Shown: positions 35,193 to 44,062, counted from the first letter of the stretch. The stretch: 46,210 nt of DNA from Gammaproteobacteria bacterium (GCA_028293805.1 JAQGOC010000123.1:1-46210); one strand, 5' to 3'. A program made the numbers and translations. Notes: generated by a model not told the origin, from the letters alone.

Positions 35193-36287
35193 ATGACCAG
35201 CGTTGATGTCGTTGTCCCCTCTTACAACTACGCCCAGTATCTGCCGGGTTGTGTCGAGAGCCTCTTTGTCCAGGAAGGCATAAACCCGCGGGTTCTGGTC
35301 ATAGACGATGCGTCCACCGACGACACACCGGCCGTTGCCGCACGTCTCCTAAGCCGATACCGTGGCCTGGAATACCGTCGTCATAGCCGCAATACGGGCC
35401 ATATCGCCACATACAACGAGGGACTCCTGGCGTGGGCGGTGGCCCCGTATGTGCTGCTGATATCAGCTGACGATCTACTGGCCCCCGGAGCGCTCAAGCG
35501 CGCCGTCGACCAAATGGACCGACATCAGGGCATCGGAATGGTCTGCGGGATGGCGCTCCTCTTCGAGTCTCGGGATGACCTCGCGGGCGCTCCAACGGCC
35601 AGGTCGAACTCGGTGCCCGACGGGCCCGATATTCAGATCCTGCCAACCGCACAGCTTCTCCTGCACTGTGTCCGGGGCAACCCGATTTCTACGCCTACGG
35701 TAGTCGTCAGAACGGAGCTGCAGCGCGCCGTGGGGCCTTATGCGCCCGAGCTTCCCCATACCGGCGACATGGAAATGTGGATGCGTTTCGCGATAAATAG
35801 CGAAATAGCCGTGACCCGGTTTGTGCAAGCGTACAAACGCCTCCACAGCGGCAACATGAGTAAGGATTATTTCGCGCTCCGTGAGCTTCGCGAGCGCTTC
35901 AAAGCTGTCCAGTACGCCTTCTCCCGAGACTCGGAGGGATACGCGCGGCACGGGCTTTCGCAAGACTACGTCCGTCGCACCATGGCCGCCGATGCGCTGT
36001 GGGTGGCAAATGGATTCATCGACGTCGGCGATCACCCCGCGGCTCGAGACTGTCTGCAATTTGCGGTCGACCTGTGGCCAGCGATCGTGAAGTCAACTGC
36101 GTCGCGCAAGACACGACTCAAGCTCCGCCTCGGTCCGCAGCTATGGGAGGAGTTGAGGTCAGTCGCGACCCTGCTCGGGAGGTTATCCGGTCGCGAGCAA
36201 AATGTGACAGATCCCCGACGGGGCCCGCGGCCCGGAACGCTTCAGGGGTGGTGGCCGGAGCATGAGCCTGGCAACGTGAGGCAATGA
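35193..36287 (+). CDS. Family 2 glycosyltransferase
   Basis: Cytosolic GT-A glycosyltransferase adding a sugar to the growing glycan. Of 364 residues, the N-terminus is VDVVVPSYNYAQYLPGCVES, with VLVIDDASTDDTP and the metal-binding region LLISADDLLAPGAL (DD at about 90). TGDMEMWMRFA matches the GT2 acceptor-side motif. The last 80 or so residues are basic and not recognised. It starts 2 bases after the wzt stop and ends the tightly packed block. Donor and acceptor are unknown. Confidence 0.88.
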   Translation: MTSVDVVVPSYNYAQYLPGCVESLFVQEGINPRVLVIDDASTDDTPAVAARLLSRYRGLEYRRHSRNTGHIATYNEGLLAWAVAPYVLLISADDLLAPGALKRAVDQMDRHQGIGMVCGMALLFESRDDLAGAPTARSNSVPDGPDIQILPTAQLLLHCVRGNPISTPTVVVRTELQRAVGPYAPELPHTGDMEMWMRFAINSEIAVTRFVQAYKRLHSGNMSKDYFALRELRERFKAVQYAFSRDSEGYARHGLSQDYVRRTMAADALWVANGFIDVGDHPAARDCLQFAVDLWPAIVKSTASRKTRLKLRLGPQLWEELRSVATLLGRLSGREQNVTDPRRGPRPGTLQGWWPEHEPGNVRQ

Positions 36288-36398
36288 TCGCAAAGGCGCA
36301 ACTTGCGGCAGTGAAAGGCTATTGGCCCGTGTCGTGGATCGGTCCAGGGCAGCGGCAACCGCTTTCTGAAAGAGCAGCTTCCATCGGAGTTGACCAAC

Positions 36399-37358
36399 AT
36401 GCAACTCGGCGATACCAGGCGTATTCTCGTCACCGGCGGAGCCGGTTTCCTTGGGAGTCATCTTTGCGAGCGGCTGATCGCCGCTGGCCACGAGGTCATC
36501 TGCGTGGACAACTGCTACACCGGCTCAAAGATCAATGTCCGGCGACTGCTCGACAATCCCCTGTTCGAATTCATTCGTCACGACGTGACATTTCCGCTCT
36601 ACATCGAAGTAGACGAGATCTATAATCTCGCCTGCCCCGCGTCCCCCATACACTATCAGTTCGACCCCGTGCAGACGACCAAGACCTCGGTCCACGGTGC
36701 CATCAATATGCTTGGCCTGGCAAAGCGCGTGAAGGCAAAAATTCTGCAGGCATCCACCTCAGAGGTGTATGGCGACCCCGCGGTACACCCGCAGACCGAA
36801 GATTATTGGGGAAATGTCAATCCTATAGGCCCGCGCTCCTGCTATGACGAAGGCAAGAGATGTGCCGAGACTCTGTTCTTCGATTATTCCCGGCAACTTC
36901 GGCTGCGCATCAAAGTCGCCCGGATCTTCAATACCTACGGACCGCGGATGCACCCGAACGACGGACGCGTCGTTTCGAATTTCATCGTTCAGGCCCTGAA
37001 AAATGCGCCCCTGACGGTATTTGGTGACGGCTCTCAGACGCGGTCATTCTGCTACGTCGATGACCTGATCGATGGGCTCATGCGCTTGATGGATAGCCCC
37101 GATGAATTCACCGGCCCCGTGAACCTCGGAAATCCGCGTGAATTCACGATTCGCGAGCTGGCAGAAACCGTCATCAGGCTGACCGGCTCCGCTTCGCGCC
37201 TCATCTTCAGCCCGTTGCCGCAGGATGATCCGCGCCAGCGTCGGCCGAATATCTCCTTGGCAGCAGAACAACTGGGATGGCAGCCCAAGATAGCGCTCGA
37301 GAAGGGCCTGGGTCGAACGATCGAGTATTTCACCGCCACTCTGCCGAGCGCCCGATGA
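36399..37358 (+). CDS. uxs: UDP-glucuronate decarboxylase (UDP-xylose synthase)
   Basis: Converts UDP-glucuronate to UDP-xylose. The 319 residues show [60 protein letters not shown], the Tyr-x3-Lys pair in [13 protein letters not shown], and [18 protein letters not shown]. These blocks are diagnostic of the UXS branch of extended SDRs. ATG at 36399 has GGAG 9 bases upstream. No UDP-glucose dehydrogenase is in the window, so UDP-glucuronate must come from elsewhere. Its stop overlaps galE (ATGA). Confidence 0.95.
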   Translation: MQLGDTRRILVTGGAGFLGSHLCERLIAAGHEVICVDNCYTGSKINVRRLLDNPLFEFIRHDVTFPLYIEVDEIYNLACPASPIHYQFDPVQTTKTSVHGAINMLGLAKRVKAKILQASTSEVYGDPAVHPQTEDYWGNVNPIGPRSCYDEGKRCAETLFFDYSRQLRLRIKVARIFNTYGPRMHPNDGRVVSNFIVQALKNAPLTVFGDGSQTRSFCYVDDLIDGLMRLMDSPDEFTGPVNLGNPREFTIRELAETVIRLTGSASRLIFSPLPQDDPRQRRPNISLAAEQLGWQPKIALEKGLGRTIEYFTATLPSAR

Positions 37359-38371
37359 GTGCCGGGACGGTAATCGTGACGGGCGGTGCCGGCTACATCG
37401 GCAGCCATACCTGCAAGGCGCTTGCGAAAGCCGGTTTCGTGCCGGTGACACTGGATAACATGGTCTGCGGCCACGAAACAGCCGTCCGGTGGGGGCCGCT
37501 CGAAAAGGTCGATCTCGCAGAAATTACGGCTCTGGATGCGGTATTCGGCGCATACACTCCGATCGCCGTAATGCATTTCGCCGCGTTTGCCTACGTGGGA
37601 GAAAGCGTGGTGGCGCCGCAGAAGTATTATCGCAACAACGTCGGAGGCACTTTGAATCTGCTCGACGTGATGCTCCGGCATCGGTGTCGAAATATTGTGT
37701 TCTCGAGCACGTGCGCCACCTACGGAGCACCAACGGCGCTACCGATTACGGAGGACCAGGTTCAGCAACCGATCAATCCCTACGGATGGAGCAAGCTCAT
37801 GGTCGAGCGGATTCTGAGTGACTACGAGCGCGCCTACGGAATGCGGTACTGCGCACTCCGGTATTTCAATGCTGCGGGAGCGGACCCGGAGGGGGAGCTC
37901 GGTGAGGACCACTCACCGGAGACGCACCTCATTCCTGTGGTAATCGAGGCCGCCCTGGGCCAGCGGCCATGCGTCGAGGTGTTCGGCACAGACTATTCGA
38001 CTAGCGACGGCACTGCCGTGCGCGACTACATCCATGTGACGGACCTTGCCGGGGCACACGAACGTGCGCTCGCGCATCTGCTAGCGGGCGGTGCCAGCTC
38101 TTTCCTGAATGTCGGCACGGGCCGAGGACACTCAGTCCGTGAGGTCGTCAAGAGCGTTCAGAGGGTGACGGGAAAGGAAGTGCCGGTGAAAAACTCGCCA
38201 CGTCGGCCCGGCGATCCTCCGACACTCATTGCCGACCCAACGCGCGCCATCGCCATTCTGCAATGGCAACCGCGAATTCTGGATCTCGACACGATGGTCT
38301 CAACGGCGGTTCGATGGCGCGTATCACGCAGCAGGACGCCCGCGGCGGCCAGAGCCCCTACGGCTGCGTGA
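37355..38371 (+). CDS. galE: UDP-glucose 4-epimerase
   Basis: Interconverts UDP-glucose and UDP-galactose (or the GlcNAc/GalNAc pair). The 338 residues show [41 protein letters not shown], the catalytic Tyr-x3-Lys in [32 protein letters not shown], and the GalE-specific [14 protein letters not shown] and [11 protein letters not shown] at 37355 overlaps the uxs stop, so the two are coupled. It converges with the GT4 gene, 31 bases apart. Confidence 0.95.
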   Translation: MSAGTVIVTGGAGYIGSHTCKALAKAGFVPVTLDNMVCGHETAVRWGPLEKVDLAEITALDAVFGAYTPIAVMHFAAFAYVGESVVAPQKYYRNNVGGTLNLLDVMLRHRCRNIVFSSTCATYGAPTALPITEDQVQQPINPYGWSKLMVERILSDYERAYGMRYCALRYFNAAGADPEGELGEDHSPETHLIPVVIEAALGQRPCVEVFGTDYSTSDGTAVRDYIHVTDLAGAHERALAHLLAGGASSFLNVGTGRGHSVREVVKSVQRVTGKEVPVKNSPRRPGDPPTLIADPTRAIAILQWQPRILDLDTMVSTAVRWRVSRSRTPAAARAPTAA

Positions 38372-38402
38372 GCTACTCGCCTCGCGATGAGTTCGGTCCC
38401 TG

Positions 38403-39551
38403 TCAGTCCAAGGAGGCTACGGACCCATTCAGCACGCGCTCGTAGACCTCCTGGACCTTTGCGGCATGCGTGCGCTGGCTGAAAATCTCCTCTGCTCTAC
38501 GCCTTCCTGCCGTCCCCATCTGAAGCCTTAGAGACGCGTCCTCCAGCAGTCGTGTTACGGCGGTGGACATGCCTGCGACGTCGTGCGGCTCGAACAAAAA
38601 GCCCGTCACTCCGTCATCGACAATCTCCGGGATACCGTCGATGCGCGTCGCCACAACCGGTTTTGCACACCCGTGAGCTTCCGCCAGCGATAACGGAAGC
38701 CCTTCCTGCAACGAAGGTAGAACGATTACGTCACTCGCGGCGACCCAATCCACCGTATCGGCACGGAACCCGACAAACCGGACCCTGGAGGCAATACCCA
38801 GCGTCCGCGCGTAGTCCTCCATTGCAACGCGATAGGCTCCCTTGCCTTCAATGTCGTCGCCCACCACCAGAAACAGGGCTAGCGGCAGGCGCCCGAGTAC
38901 TTGCTTTGCCACATCGAGGAAGTCCCGGTGGCCCTTTCGTTCGCTCACGGAACCAACGATCGTAACCACCTGCGAATTACCCTCCAGTCCAAGGGACCGA
39001 CGCAGTTGGTCGAGATTCTCAGGTGGCCGAAAACGGTGGGTGTCCACTGCATTTTCGACGGGCACGATGGGCACTGACCGCAGACATGTCAATCCCGCGC
39101 TCTTCAGTTGCCCGCGCATGTGAGCGCTGCACGTGATCACGACATCGGGTCTCACTTTGAATGCCCAAGCGAGCCCGCGGTGGTCCGGCGGAAACTGCAA
39201 ATGGCAAATACGGCCGACCCCAAGCATGCGAGCCGCGACGCTCGCATGCCGATAACAGCGGCTGTCGTTGGCATGAACGAAGCGTATTCTCTGGCTGACC
39301 AGGACCCGCCCCAGCTGCGAGACCAGCCTCAGCCCTTGGACACTACTGCGCGTGAGAGCTGCCTCGACAGGCAGGATCAGGTGAGGGACGCCGCGCATAC
39401 GCAGCTCTGATTCCATCGGCCCGCGTGTGGGCAAGACGGACACCGCCCGGAAGCGGTCTGGATTCAGATGATCGAAAAGGCCCAGTAGCGCTCGGTTGCC
39501 GCCGGCGATGTGAGCGGAATTGTGAATGTACAGGATCGAGATGGGCCGCAT
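38403..39551 (-). CDS. Family 4 glycosyltransferase
   Basis: Retaining GT-B glycosyltransferase. Of 382 residues, the N-terminal domain begins ISILYIHNSAHIAGGNRALL. The C-terminal donor-binding domain has GSVSERKGHRDFLDVA, ASDVIVLPSLQEGLPLSLAE (the conserved Glu motif) and KPVVATRIDGIPEIV. ATG at 39551 has GGACGAG just upstream. It is on the opposite strand to the biosynthetic operon but belongs to the same locus by content. Two near-identical 13-base repeats (39583-39595 and 39599-39611) lie about 30-60 bases upstream of its start. Sugar specificity is not readable. Confidence 0.9.
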   Translation of the reverse strand: MRPISILYIHNSAHIAGGNRALLGLFDHLNPDRFRAVSVLPTRGPMESELRMRGVPHLILPVEAALTRSSVQGLRLVSQLGRVLVSQRIRFVHANDSRCYRHASVAARMLGVGRICHLQFPPDHRGLAWAFKVRPDVVITCSAHMRGQLKSAGLTCLRSVPIVPVENAVDTHRFRPPENLDQLRRSLGLEGNSQVVTIVGSVSERKGHRDFLDVAKQVLGRLPLALFLVVGDDIEGKGAYRVAMEDYARTLGIASRVRFVGFRADTVDWVAASDVIVLPSLQEGLPLSLAEAHGCAKPVVATRIDGIPEIVDDGVTGFLFEPHDVAGMSTAVTRLLEDASLRLQMGTAGRRRAEEIFSQRTHAAKVQEVYERVLNGSVASLD

Positions 39552-40182
39552 AACTCGTCCGATCCGAAACCCGATCTATTCCGGCAGACGTCTACCGCGG
39601 CAGACATCTACGATCGGCCCACGCCAAGTCGGTCGCGGGTCGCTGAAATGATCTTACGCCACATTCATCAGAACTTTCGAAGTCCGCGCTGATGACGAGC
39701 GGCGCAGGGGAAGCGGTACGCCCGGCGAGCCATTCAAGAACCGGCGTGTCGGGGAACAGCGCCACGTGCGCGAAAGAGTTCTCCGCAGCCTGATCAGGCC
39801 ATAGGTCTCACCGCACAACCAACAATGGCATCCCATTCTGTCGCTTTTCTTAGACAGCACATCTTCCCTGCATTCAAAGAGTTACCGGAGAGCGGCTTCC
39901 TGGTGCAGCCACGCCGCGACACAGCTGGCGTTCTCCTGCAGTAGGAAACGCGCGATTTGACTCTCCGCGGAAATTTGGTTCGAGAATCAAAGTCAGCATT
40001 TGCTCAAGGAATTTAGCAATAAGTAAGCAACTCGGGGTGGCGCCCATATTGGAACTGTCGTTTGCATGTCGCCGCTGGCACGTTCCCTGCAACAGCCCCG
40101 CAGCGCCGTAGGCTGGGCTGGCGCGCATTCGCGCGTTACTCAACCGTACGCGTCTTGATTCAGAAAACATGGGGAGCCTGAG
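39552..40182. promoter_or_regulatory. Long divergent intergenic region (631 bases)
   Basis: This is the longest gene-free stretch in the window. It holds the 16-base-period direct repeat GGCAGAC[G/A]TCTAC (39583-39611) near the GT4 gene and a strong sigma-54 promoter match (listed separately) near the beta-helix gene. Short open frames here (for example 39654-39860 minus) lack a ribosome site and family features. The middle (39700-40000) shows nothing I can assign. Confidence 0.5.
40075..40091 (+). promoter_or_regulatory. Sigma-54 (RpoN) -24/-12 promoter
   Basis: The sequence ctggcacgttccctgca matches the RpoN consensus YTGGCACGNNNNTTGCW at 12 of 13 defined positions (only the first T of TTGC is C), with the required ten bases between GG and GC. 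It points to the beta-helix gene, whose GTG lies at 40183, giving a leader of about 80 bases. The enhancer-binding activator is not in the window. Exosortase/PEP-CTERM loci in other proteobacteria are known to use RpoN with PrsK/PrsR-type regulators, which fits the setting. Confidence 0.75.
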
Positions 40183-41409
40183 GTGCACGTAAAGTCGATA
40201 AGTCATGTCCTTACCGCTGTGTGGGTAGTCCTCGTCTTCTGCTGCGGCAGCGTCGCCAATGCCCAGACGGTCACCAATGTCACCACAGCAGCTGGATTGC
40301 AGTCGGCTGTCTCCGCAGCAAATGCTGCCGGAGGCAATCGAATCATTCTGCTGGCCGATGGCACTTACACCGTGACCAGCATGCTGAACATCACAGCTCC
40401 GAACGTCACCATTGCCGGCCAGGCCGGCCATCGAGCCAGCGTCATCATTCAAGGCGATGCGATGAGCGCGACTGCCACGGTCGGCATCGTGATTCGCGCA
40501 GATGCCAGCAATTTCACTCTGCACGACGTTACTGTGCAGCGCAGCGGTTATCACCTCGTTCAGGTCGTCGGCGAGGATAGCGCCCAGTCGCCGGTGATCA
40601 GGGATTGCATCCTGCGCGACTCCTATCAGCAGATGCTCAAGGTCAGCCAGGACCCGGCCAGGCCCAACGTTACTTCCAACAATGGCCGCGTTGAGAACTG
40701 CGTGTTTGAATATTCCGCTGGGATCGGCCCCGAGTACTACATCGGCGGCATCGACGCGCACGGCTCGCAAAACTGGATCGTCCGGGGGAACACCTTCAGG
40801 AACATAATGAGTCCGAACACCGCCATTGCGGAATTTGCGGTTCACTTCTGGGATCTGCCCTCCGCGAACAATCTCGTCGAGAAAAACACGATCGTAAATT
40901 GCGATCGCGGGGTCGGCTTCGGCCTGGACGGCCGCGGCAACAGCGGTGGAATCATTCGCAATAACATGATCTACCACGCCGCCAACGTTGGCCGCTTCTC
41001 CGATTCTGGAATAAGCCTGATAGACAGTCCCAACTCCCAGGTCTACAACAATACGATCCTGATGCTCGACTCGTTTCCGTGGGCCATCGACTACCGCTAT
41101 GGCGATACGACCGGGGTTCTCATCGAGAACAATGCGACGAACCTGCCGATCTTGGCCCGCGACGGTGCCACCGGCACCGTGGGCAGCAATGTGACGAACG
41201 CAGTCGCGAGCTGGTTCGTCGCGCCGGCGAGCGGCGATCTGCATGTGGCAAGCGCGATTCCCAACCTCGTCGACAAGGGAGTGGCGATTCCAGGCCTGAC
41301 CGATGATTTCGATGGGACCCCTCGCCCCCAGGGATCCGGCTACGACATCGGCGCACAGGAGTGGGTGGGAGTTAGACCCGACGCCCCGACAAATCTGCAA
41401 GTCAAGTGA
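40183..41409 (+). CDS. Secreted right-handed parallel beta-helix protein
   Basis: Predicted exported protein that binds or cleaves a polysaccharide. Of 408 residues, the signal peptide ends near VANAQ. It is followed by an N-terminal cap with IILLADGTYTVTSMLNI and then pectate-lyase-like coils (NNLVEKNTIVNC, GGIIRNNMIYHA, SQVYNNTILML). The fold is shared by PL6 alginate/chondroitin lyases and by non-enzymatic proteins; I see no decisive catalytic set. YDIGAQEW near the end resembles the DxGAxE end of choice-of-anchor-type beta-helix proteins. The final residues PDAPTNLQVK match the tail of the next gene. GTG start at 40183 has GGGGAG 6 bases upstream. Confidence 0.85.
   Translation: MHVKSISHVLTAVWVVLVFCCGSVANAQTVTNVTTAAGLQSAVSAANAAGGNRIILLADGTYTVTSMLNITAPNVTIAGQAGHRASVIIQGDAMSATATVGIVIRADASNFTLHDVTVQRSGYHLVQVVGEDSAQSPVIRDCILRDSYQQMLKVSQDPARPNVTSNNGRVENCVFEYSAGIGPEYYIGGIDAHGSQNWIVRGNTFRNIMSPNTAIAEFAVHFWDLPSANNLVEKNTIVNCDRGVGFGLDGRGNSGGIIRNNMIYHAANVGRFSDSGISLIDSPNSQVYNNTILMLDSFPWAIDYRYGDTTGVLIENNATNLPILARDGATGTVGSNVTNAVASWFVAPASGDLHVASAIPNLVDKGVAIPGLTDDFDGTPRPQGSGYDIGAQEWVGVRPDAPTNLQVK
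41377..41403 (+). other. C-terminal PDAPTNLQV tail of the beta-helix protein
   Basis: Nine codons just before the final Lys and stop. The same peptide pattern, PD[A/P]PTNLQV, ends the next, unrelated protein. It looks like the first strand of a fibronectin type III domain that is then cut short. Six of the nine codons differ silently between the two copies. Confidence 0.7.
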
Positions 41410-41441
41410 CTGACATAGAAGCAATGATAGTGGAGAGATTC

Positions 41442-42731
41442 ATGAAGTTGACCGTCGATTCCCGCTCCCTTTTTTCGCTGGCACTGTCCGTCGCATTCGC
41501 CGTGACATTGCCTCGACCAGCATGGTCGCAATCTACTGAGCCGCTGCTGCAACAGAGCAATCTTGCGTATCAGGGCGCGTTCAGGGTACCGCAGGGTAGC
41601 TCTGATACGACGACGTTTGATTATGGTGGTACCGCCCTCACGTACAATCCAGGCAACAAGTCTTTGTACATGGTGGGCCACGACTGGTACCAGCTTTCGG
41701 CCGAGATCTCGATCCCCTCGATCGTCAACAGCACGAACATCAGCAGTCTCGCAACGGCGACCATACTGCAGACGTTTGCCGATTCTACGCAGGGGAAGCT
41801 GAATCAAATCAACCCCAGCGACCCGAACACCAAGAAGGTCGGAGGGCAGCTCGTATACAACGGTAAGCTGGTCGTGGCGGGCTATTCCTTTTACGACGGC
41901 AGCGGAGCTCAGAGCACGTCGCACTTCGCACGGCCTCTTAGTCTGTCTACGACCGGTCAGGTCCAGGGTCCTGTCCGGATCGGAACGCAATATCCCGGTT
42001 TCGTCAGTGGATACATGACGCTCGTGCCACCGGAGTGGCAGTCGCAGCTCGGCGGCCCGGCGCTCACAGGCAACTGCTGCCTGAACATCATCTCCGAGCA
42101 ATCCAATGGACCTGCCGTGTCGGTGTTCGATCCGAGCAAGCTCGGTGTGCAGAGCCCGGTGCCGGCCACGCCTCTCGTCGGATATCCCTACCCTCACATT
42201 CTCGGCCCCAGCGAAACGAGCCAGAATCAGTACTTCAATCTCACCACCAAGATCACCGGCGTCGTGTTCCCGGTCGGCACGCGCAGCGTCCTGTTCTTTG
42301 GACGGCACGGAACTGGTCCTTACTGCTATGGTCCAGGCACCCCCGATCAATCGCTGGCGGGCAAGCCAGCCGACGGTGGCGTCGATGTCTACTGCTATGA
42401 TCCCGCGGACTCAAGCAAGGGGACGCACGCCTACCCCTATGCCTATCAGGTCTGGGCCTATGATGCGATCGACTTGGCGAGCGTTAAGAACGGAACCAAA
42501 TTGCAGTATCAGATCACGCCGTACGCTGTGTGGACGTTCCACCTTCCGTTCGAGAGCTCTGACGCCCACCTGACCGGAGGCGCCGGGTACGACCCGCAGA
42601 CGAACAGTATCTATCTCTCGCAGAGATGCGAGGACACCAACTGCGCGCCGATCATCCACGTGTTCAAGGTGAATGGAACCGTTGGAACCGTAACGACGCC
42701 GGACCCTCCGACCAACCTACAGGTTCACTGA
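41442..42731 (+). CDS. Secreted protein of unknown function, NCC paralogue 1
   Basis: I do not recognise a named family. Of 429 residues, the first 29 form a signal peptide ending RPAWSQ. The body has recurring short blocks such as SLYMVGHDWYQLSAEISIP, TGVVFPVGTRSVLFFGRHG and YPYAYQVWAYDAIDLASVK, which suggest a beta-propeller-like fold (inference). Conserved cysteines include a vicinal pair Cys212-Cys213 in LTGNCCLNIIS and PYCYGPG. The C-terminus is PDPPTNLQVH. It is closely paralogous to the gene at 42890 and follows the beta-helix gene by 32 bases, so it should share the sigma-54 promoter. ATG at 41442 has GGAGA about 6 bases upstream. Confidence 0.82.
   Translation: MKLTVDSRSLFSLALSVAFAVTLPRPAWSQSTEPLLQQSNLAYQGAFRVPQGSSDTTTFDYGGTALTYNPGNKSLYMVGHDWYQLSAEISIPSIVNSTNISSLATATILQTFADSTQGKLNQINPSDPNTKKVGGQLVYNGKLVVAGYSFYDGSGAQSTSHFARPLSLSTTGQVQGPVRIGTQYPGFVSGYMTLVPPEWQSQLGGPALTGNCCLNIISEQSNGPAVSVFDPSKLGVQSPVPATPLVGYPYPHILGPSETSQNQYFNLTTKITGVVFPVGTRSVLFFGRHGTGPYCYGPGTPDQSLAGKPADGGVDVYCYDPADSSKGTHAYPYAYQVWAYDAIDLASVKNGTKLQYQITPYAVWTFHLPFESSDAHLTGGAGYDPQTNSIYLSQRCEDTNCAPIIHVFKVNGTVGTVTTPDPPTNLQVH
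42699..42725 (+). other. C-terminal PDPPTNLQV tail of NCC paralogue 1
   Basis: Nine codons before the final His and stop, matching the tail of the preceding beta-helix protein except Ala to Pro at position 3. The downstream paralogue at 42890 lacks it. No hydrophobic helix or basic end follows, so it is not an exosortase or LPXTG-type signal. Confidence 0.7.
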
Positions 42732-42762
42732 CTGCGAAGCGTCTCATCAGGAGCCATGAGGA

Positions 42763-42796
42763 GGAGGCAGCCCGGAGCTCAACCTGGGCCGCCTCT
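42763..42796 (+). terminator. Possible hairpin terminator or attenuator
   Basis: Arms around AGGCAGCCC (42765-42773) and GGGCCGCCT (42786-42794) pair with one mismatch and can extend by one or two pairs, with a 12-base loop. There is no U-tract after it, so it may be a weak terminator, a Rho-related element or just an mRNA-stabilising stem between the two paralogues. Confidence 0.3.
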
Positions 42797-42830
42797 TGCG
42801 GAGGATGGACCGCGGTAGGACGCTAGCTTG

Positions 42831-42845
42831 TGGCGAAACACTGGC
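42831..42845 (+). promoter_or_regulatory. Weak sigma-54-like element before NCC paralogue 2
   Basis: TGGCgaaacacTGGC has the correct ten-base spacing between GG and GC but matches the consensus poorly elsewhere. It lies 45 bases before the ATG at 42890. It is listed only because the same gene group has a strong sigma-54 site upstream. Confidence 0.2.
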
Positions 42846-42889
42846 GCAAATCTCCGCCAGCGGCCAATATTCGCCATCGGTGAGTCCAT

Positions 42890-44035
42890 ATGCCGAGCGG
42901 AAACTTCATTGCGCTGGTTCTCTCGACCTTGGCCGTGCTCATAGACGCAGGCGCCGCGCGAGATCGGAGGCCTGCCCTCGTATCCCACGACGACATGACG
43001 TATCTCGGCGCCTTCCACGTGCCGATGGCGGGCGGCCGTGGCTTCAGTTACGGCGGCAGCGGCCTGGCATTCAATGGGGCAAAGGACTCGCTGTACATCG
43101 TCGGTAACGTCAATGATCTGCTGACTGCCGAAATCTCGATTCCGCCGGTTGGCGGAACCGCTGTGGTCCTGCAGCCCTTGGCGGGCATCGGCGCGGCCAA
43201 ACTCGGCGCTCTCGGCTCGGGCCAACTCCGAATCGGCGGCAATCTGGTCTATCACGACAGATTATATACGACCGGTTTTGTCTACTACGATGCTTCTGCG
43301 TCTCAGACTCAGTCTCACCTTTACCGTTCGCTGGATTTGAGCGCGCCCGACATCACGGGGCCCTACCGCGTCGGCAAGAAGGGGGCCGGGTATTACTCGG
43401 GCTACATGACCGAGGTCCCGCCTGAGTGGCGGGACAAACTGGGTGCTCCCGCGATGACAGGGAACTGCTGCCTTTCCATCATCAGCCGCACGTCTTACGG
43501 TCCATCAGTCTCCGCGTGGGACCCCGAGAACACCGGGATCAACGCACGTATTCTCCTAGCGTACGATCAAGACCATCAAACTCTGGGTTCGTATGCCGAA
43601 TCCGGTTCGCATCCGGTGTTCAACGGCACGACCCGGATCACGGGCATCTTCTTCCCCGCGGGTACAGCCAGCGTTCTCTTCTACGGCTCTACCGGCGTGG
43701 GCAACTACTGTTACGGCGAAGGAGCTGCATGTAACGATCCCACAAACAATTGGAAAGGCGAGCACGCGTATCCATACCGCGCGTACATCTGGGCTTACGA
43801 TGCAAGCGATCTCGCCGCCGTACGCTCTGGGTCGAAGCGAGCCTACGAGGTCAAGCCCTACGCGACCTGGGAGCTGAGTGAGTTCGGCACCGTGGGCGCG
43901 GACTTCGCCACGGGTGGTGCCGCTTACGACCCCGCAACGGGTCGCGTGTATCTCTCCCAAATCGCAGGTGATGGTGCTCTACCGCTCGTTCACGTTTATC
44001 AGATCATGAGCTCCCATGCCGTCGCTCGGCAATAA
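42890..44035 (+). CDS. Secreted protein of unknown function, NCC paralogue 2
   Basis: Paralogue of the preceding gene; function unknown. Of 381 residues, the signal peptide is within the first 24 (MPSGNFIALVLSTLAVLIDA). Shared blocks are YLGAFHVP, LYIVGNVNDLLTAEISIPP, GYMTEVPPEWRDKLG, MTGNCCLSIIS (Cys193-Cys194), FFPAGTASVLFYGSTG, NYCYGEG, HAYPYRAYIWAYDASDLAAV and GGAAYDPATGRVYLSQ. It lacks the PTNLQV tail, and ends VYQIMSSHAVARQ. A 158-base gap separates it from paralogue 1. ATG at 42890 has GGTGAG 5 bases upstream. The vicinal Cys pair conserved in both copies may form a rare vicinal disulfide or bind a ligand (inference). Confidence 0.82.
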   Translation: MPSGNFIALVLSTLAVLIDAGAARDRRPALVSHDDMTYLGAFHVPMAGGRGFSYGGSGLAFNGAKDSLYIVGNVNDLLTAEISIPPVGGTAVVLQPLAGIGAAKLGALGSGQLRIGGNLVYHDRLYTTGFVYYDASASQTQSHLYRSLDLSAPDITGPYRVGKKGAGYYSGYMTEVPPEWRDKLGAPAMTGNCCLSIISRTSYGPSVSAWDPENTGINARILLAYDQDHQTLGSYAESGSHPVFNGTTRITGIFFPAGTASVLFYGSTGVGNYCYGEGAACNDPTNNWKGEHAYPYRAYIWAYDASDLAAVRSGSKRAYEVKPYATWELSEFGTVGADFATGGAAYDPATGRVYLSQIAGDGALPLVHVYQIMSSHAVARQ

Positions 44036-44062
44036 AACCGCTTGTGACCCGCTCATGTTGAA

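Noticed and set aside
39654-39860. 68-codon minus-strand open frame in the long intergenic region
   Set aside because: No ribosome site, Arg/Ser-rich composition and no signal or domain; coding is not supported.
40049-40067. Second sigma-54-like sequence TTGGaactgtcgtTTGCAT just upstream of the good site
   Set aside because: The spacing between GG and GC is eleven bases rather than the required ten, so it should not be a functional -24/-12 promoter.
39874-41424. 516-codon open frame antisense to the beta-helix gene
   Set aside because: It mirrors the codon pattern of the plus-strand gene in GC-rich DNA. It has no family features, whereas the plus strand has a signal peptide, a ribosome site and beta-helix repeats.
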